From the NCBI GenBank assembly GCA_946497905.1, contig CAMMMI010000049.1:1-12815 (forward strand): 12,815 bases of DNA, given 5' to 3'. Positions 12,738 through 12,815 of the stretch are shown here, one piece after another (the first letter of the stretch is position 1; each line of letters opens with the position of its first letter). The position numbers were made by a program, and so were the translations under genes. The DNA comes from an uncultured Clostridium sp. (lineage in GTDB: Bacteria; Bacillota; Clostridia; TANB77; CAG-508). The notes beneath the pieces were generated by a model, which worked only from the letters and a program-made list of their open reading frames with translations, had not been told where the DNA came from and ran no database searches.

Positions 12738-12815
12738 ATGTCAGAATGTTCAAAAAAAATAGGAGATATATTTTCAGATTACACAACAACATCAAATATA
12801 AAATATGCAAGTATA
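12738..12815 (+). CDS. Start of an unknown gene (partial)
   Basis: Twenty-six codons are visible before the window ends: MSECSKKIGDIFSDYTTTSN and then IKYASI. AGGAG (12724-12728) gives nine bases of spacing to ATG at 12738 and three to an in-frame ATG at 12732; the former is preferred. It has its own promoter (12661-12689). The visible part is polar and shows no signal peptide or known motif, so no function is proposed. The 214-bp foldback element lies 117 bases upstream. Confidence 0.65.
   Translation, partial: MSECSKKIGDIFSDYTTTSNIKYASI

Noticed and set aside
12407..12815. Retron reading: inverted repeats a1/a2 around an msr-msd RNA followed by a reverse-transcriptase gene.
   Set aside because: The interior folds as one nested rod rather than serial msr and msd stems. 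The visible start of the next gene shows nothing typical of a reverse transcriptase, and that gene has its own promoter after the element.
1..12815. CRISPR arrays, rRNA genes, replication origins and known riboswitches.
   Set aside because: No regularly spaced repeats, rRNA segments, DnaA-box clusters or recognisable riboswitch cores were seen on either strand.

Overview
The window is very AT-rich, with tightly packed genes, strong AGGAG-type ribosome binding sites and many near-consensus sigma-A promoters with 17-bp spacers. It carries an H-type small acid-soluble spore protein, a one-chain alpha2 glycyl-tRNA synthetase, a U32/RlhA-type protein, and a TGS/ThrRS-like uridine-kinase fusion. 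Together these point to an anaerobic, endospore-forming Clostridia-type Firmicute; I cannot name the species.

Region 1 (1-2118) is accessory DNA. A strong promoter runs straight into a hairpin terminator. Then come a 58-aa SHOCT-like protein and a 563-aa large serine recombinase with intact catalytic residues, ending in a terminator. This looks like a minimal, self-contained recombinase cassette next to the chromosomal backbone. Region 2 (2137-3635, minus strand) reads tRNA-Trp, a HAD-type phosphatase and an M23 peptidase. The M23 frame is intact over 194 codons but contains no ATG, GTG or TTG at all. Its only well-placed start is ATT behind a near-perfect Shine-Dalgarno sequence.

Region 3 (3654-5725) has glyQS, divergent from tRNA-Trp, followed by two small minus-strand genes: an unknown 86-aa protein and sspH. 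Region 4 (5899-10479) has the nucleoside-kinase-like fusion, an RNHCP zinc protein flanked by two striking hairpins, and a convergent 816-aa RlhA-like U32 protein.

Region 5 (10643-12815) has a membrane-anchored surface protein with two cadherin-like domains and a long acidic cytoplasmic tail. A convergent 38-aa protein with nine cysteines follows, with a possible sporulation (sigma-K-like) promoter. Next is a roughly 490-base stretch holding no gene but a 214-bp element with perfect 32-bp inverted repeats, flanked by TA, whose interior is G+C-enriched and folds into nested helices. The start of one further gene runs off the end.

Most genes are housekeeping or sporulation genes. The observations most worth a second look are the ATT-start M23 gene, the 214-bp foldback element, the recombinase cassette with its promoter-terminator leader, and the tiny Cys-rich protein.
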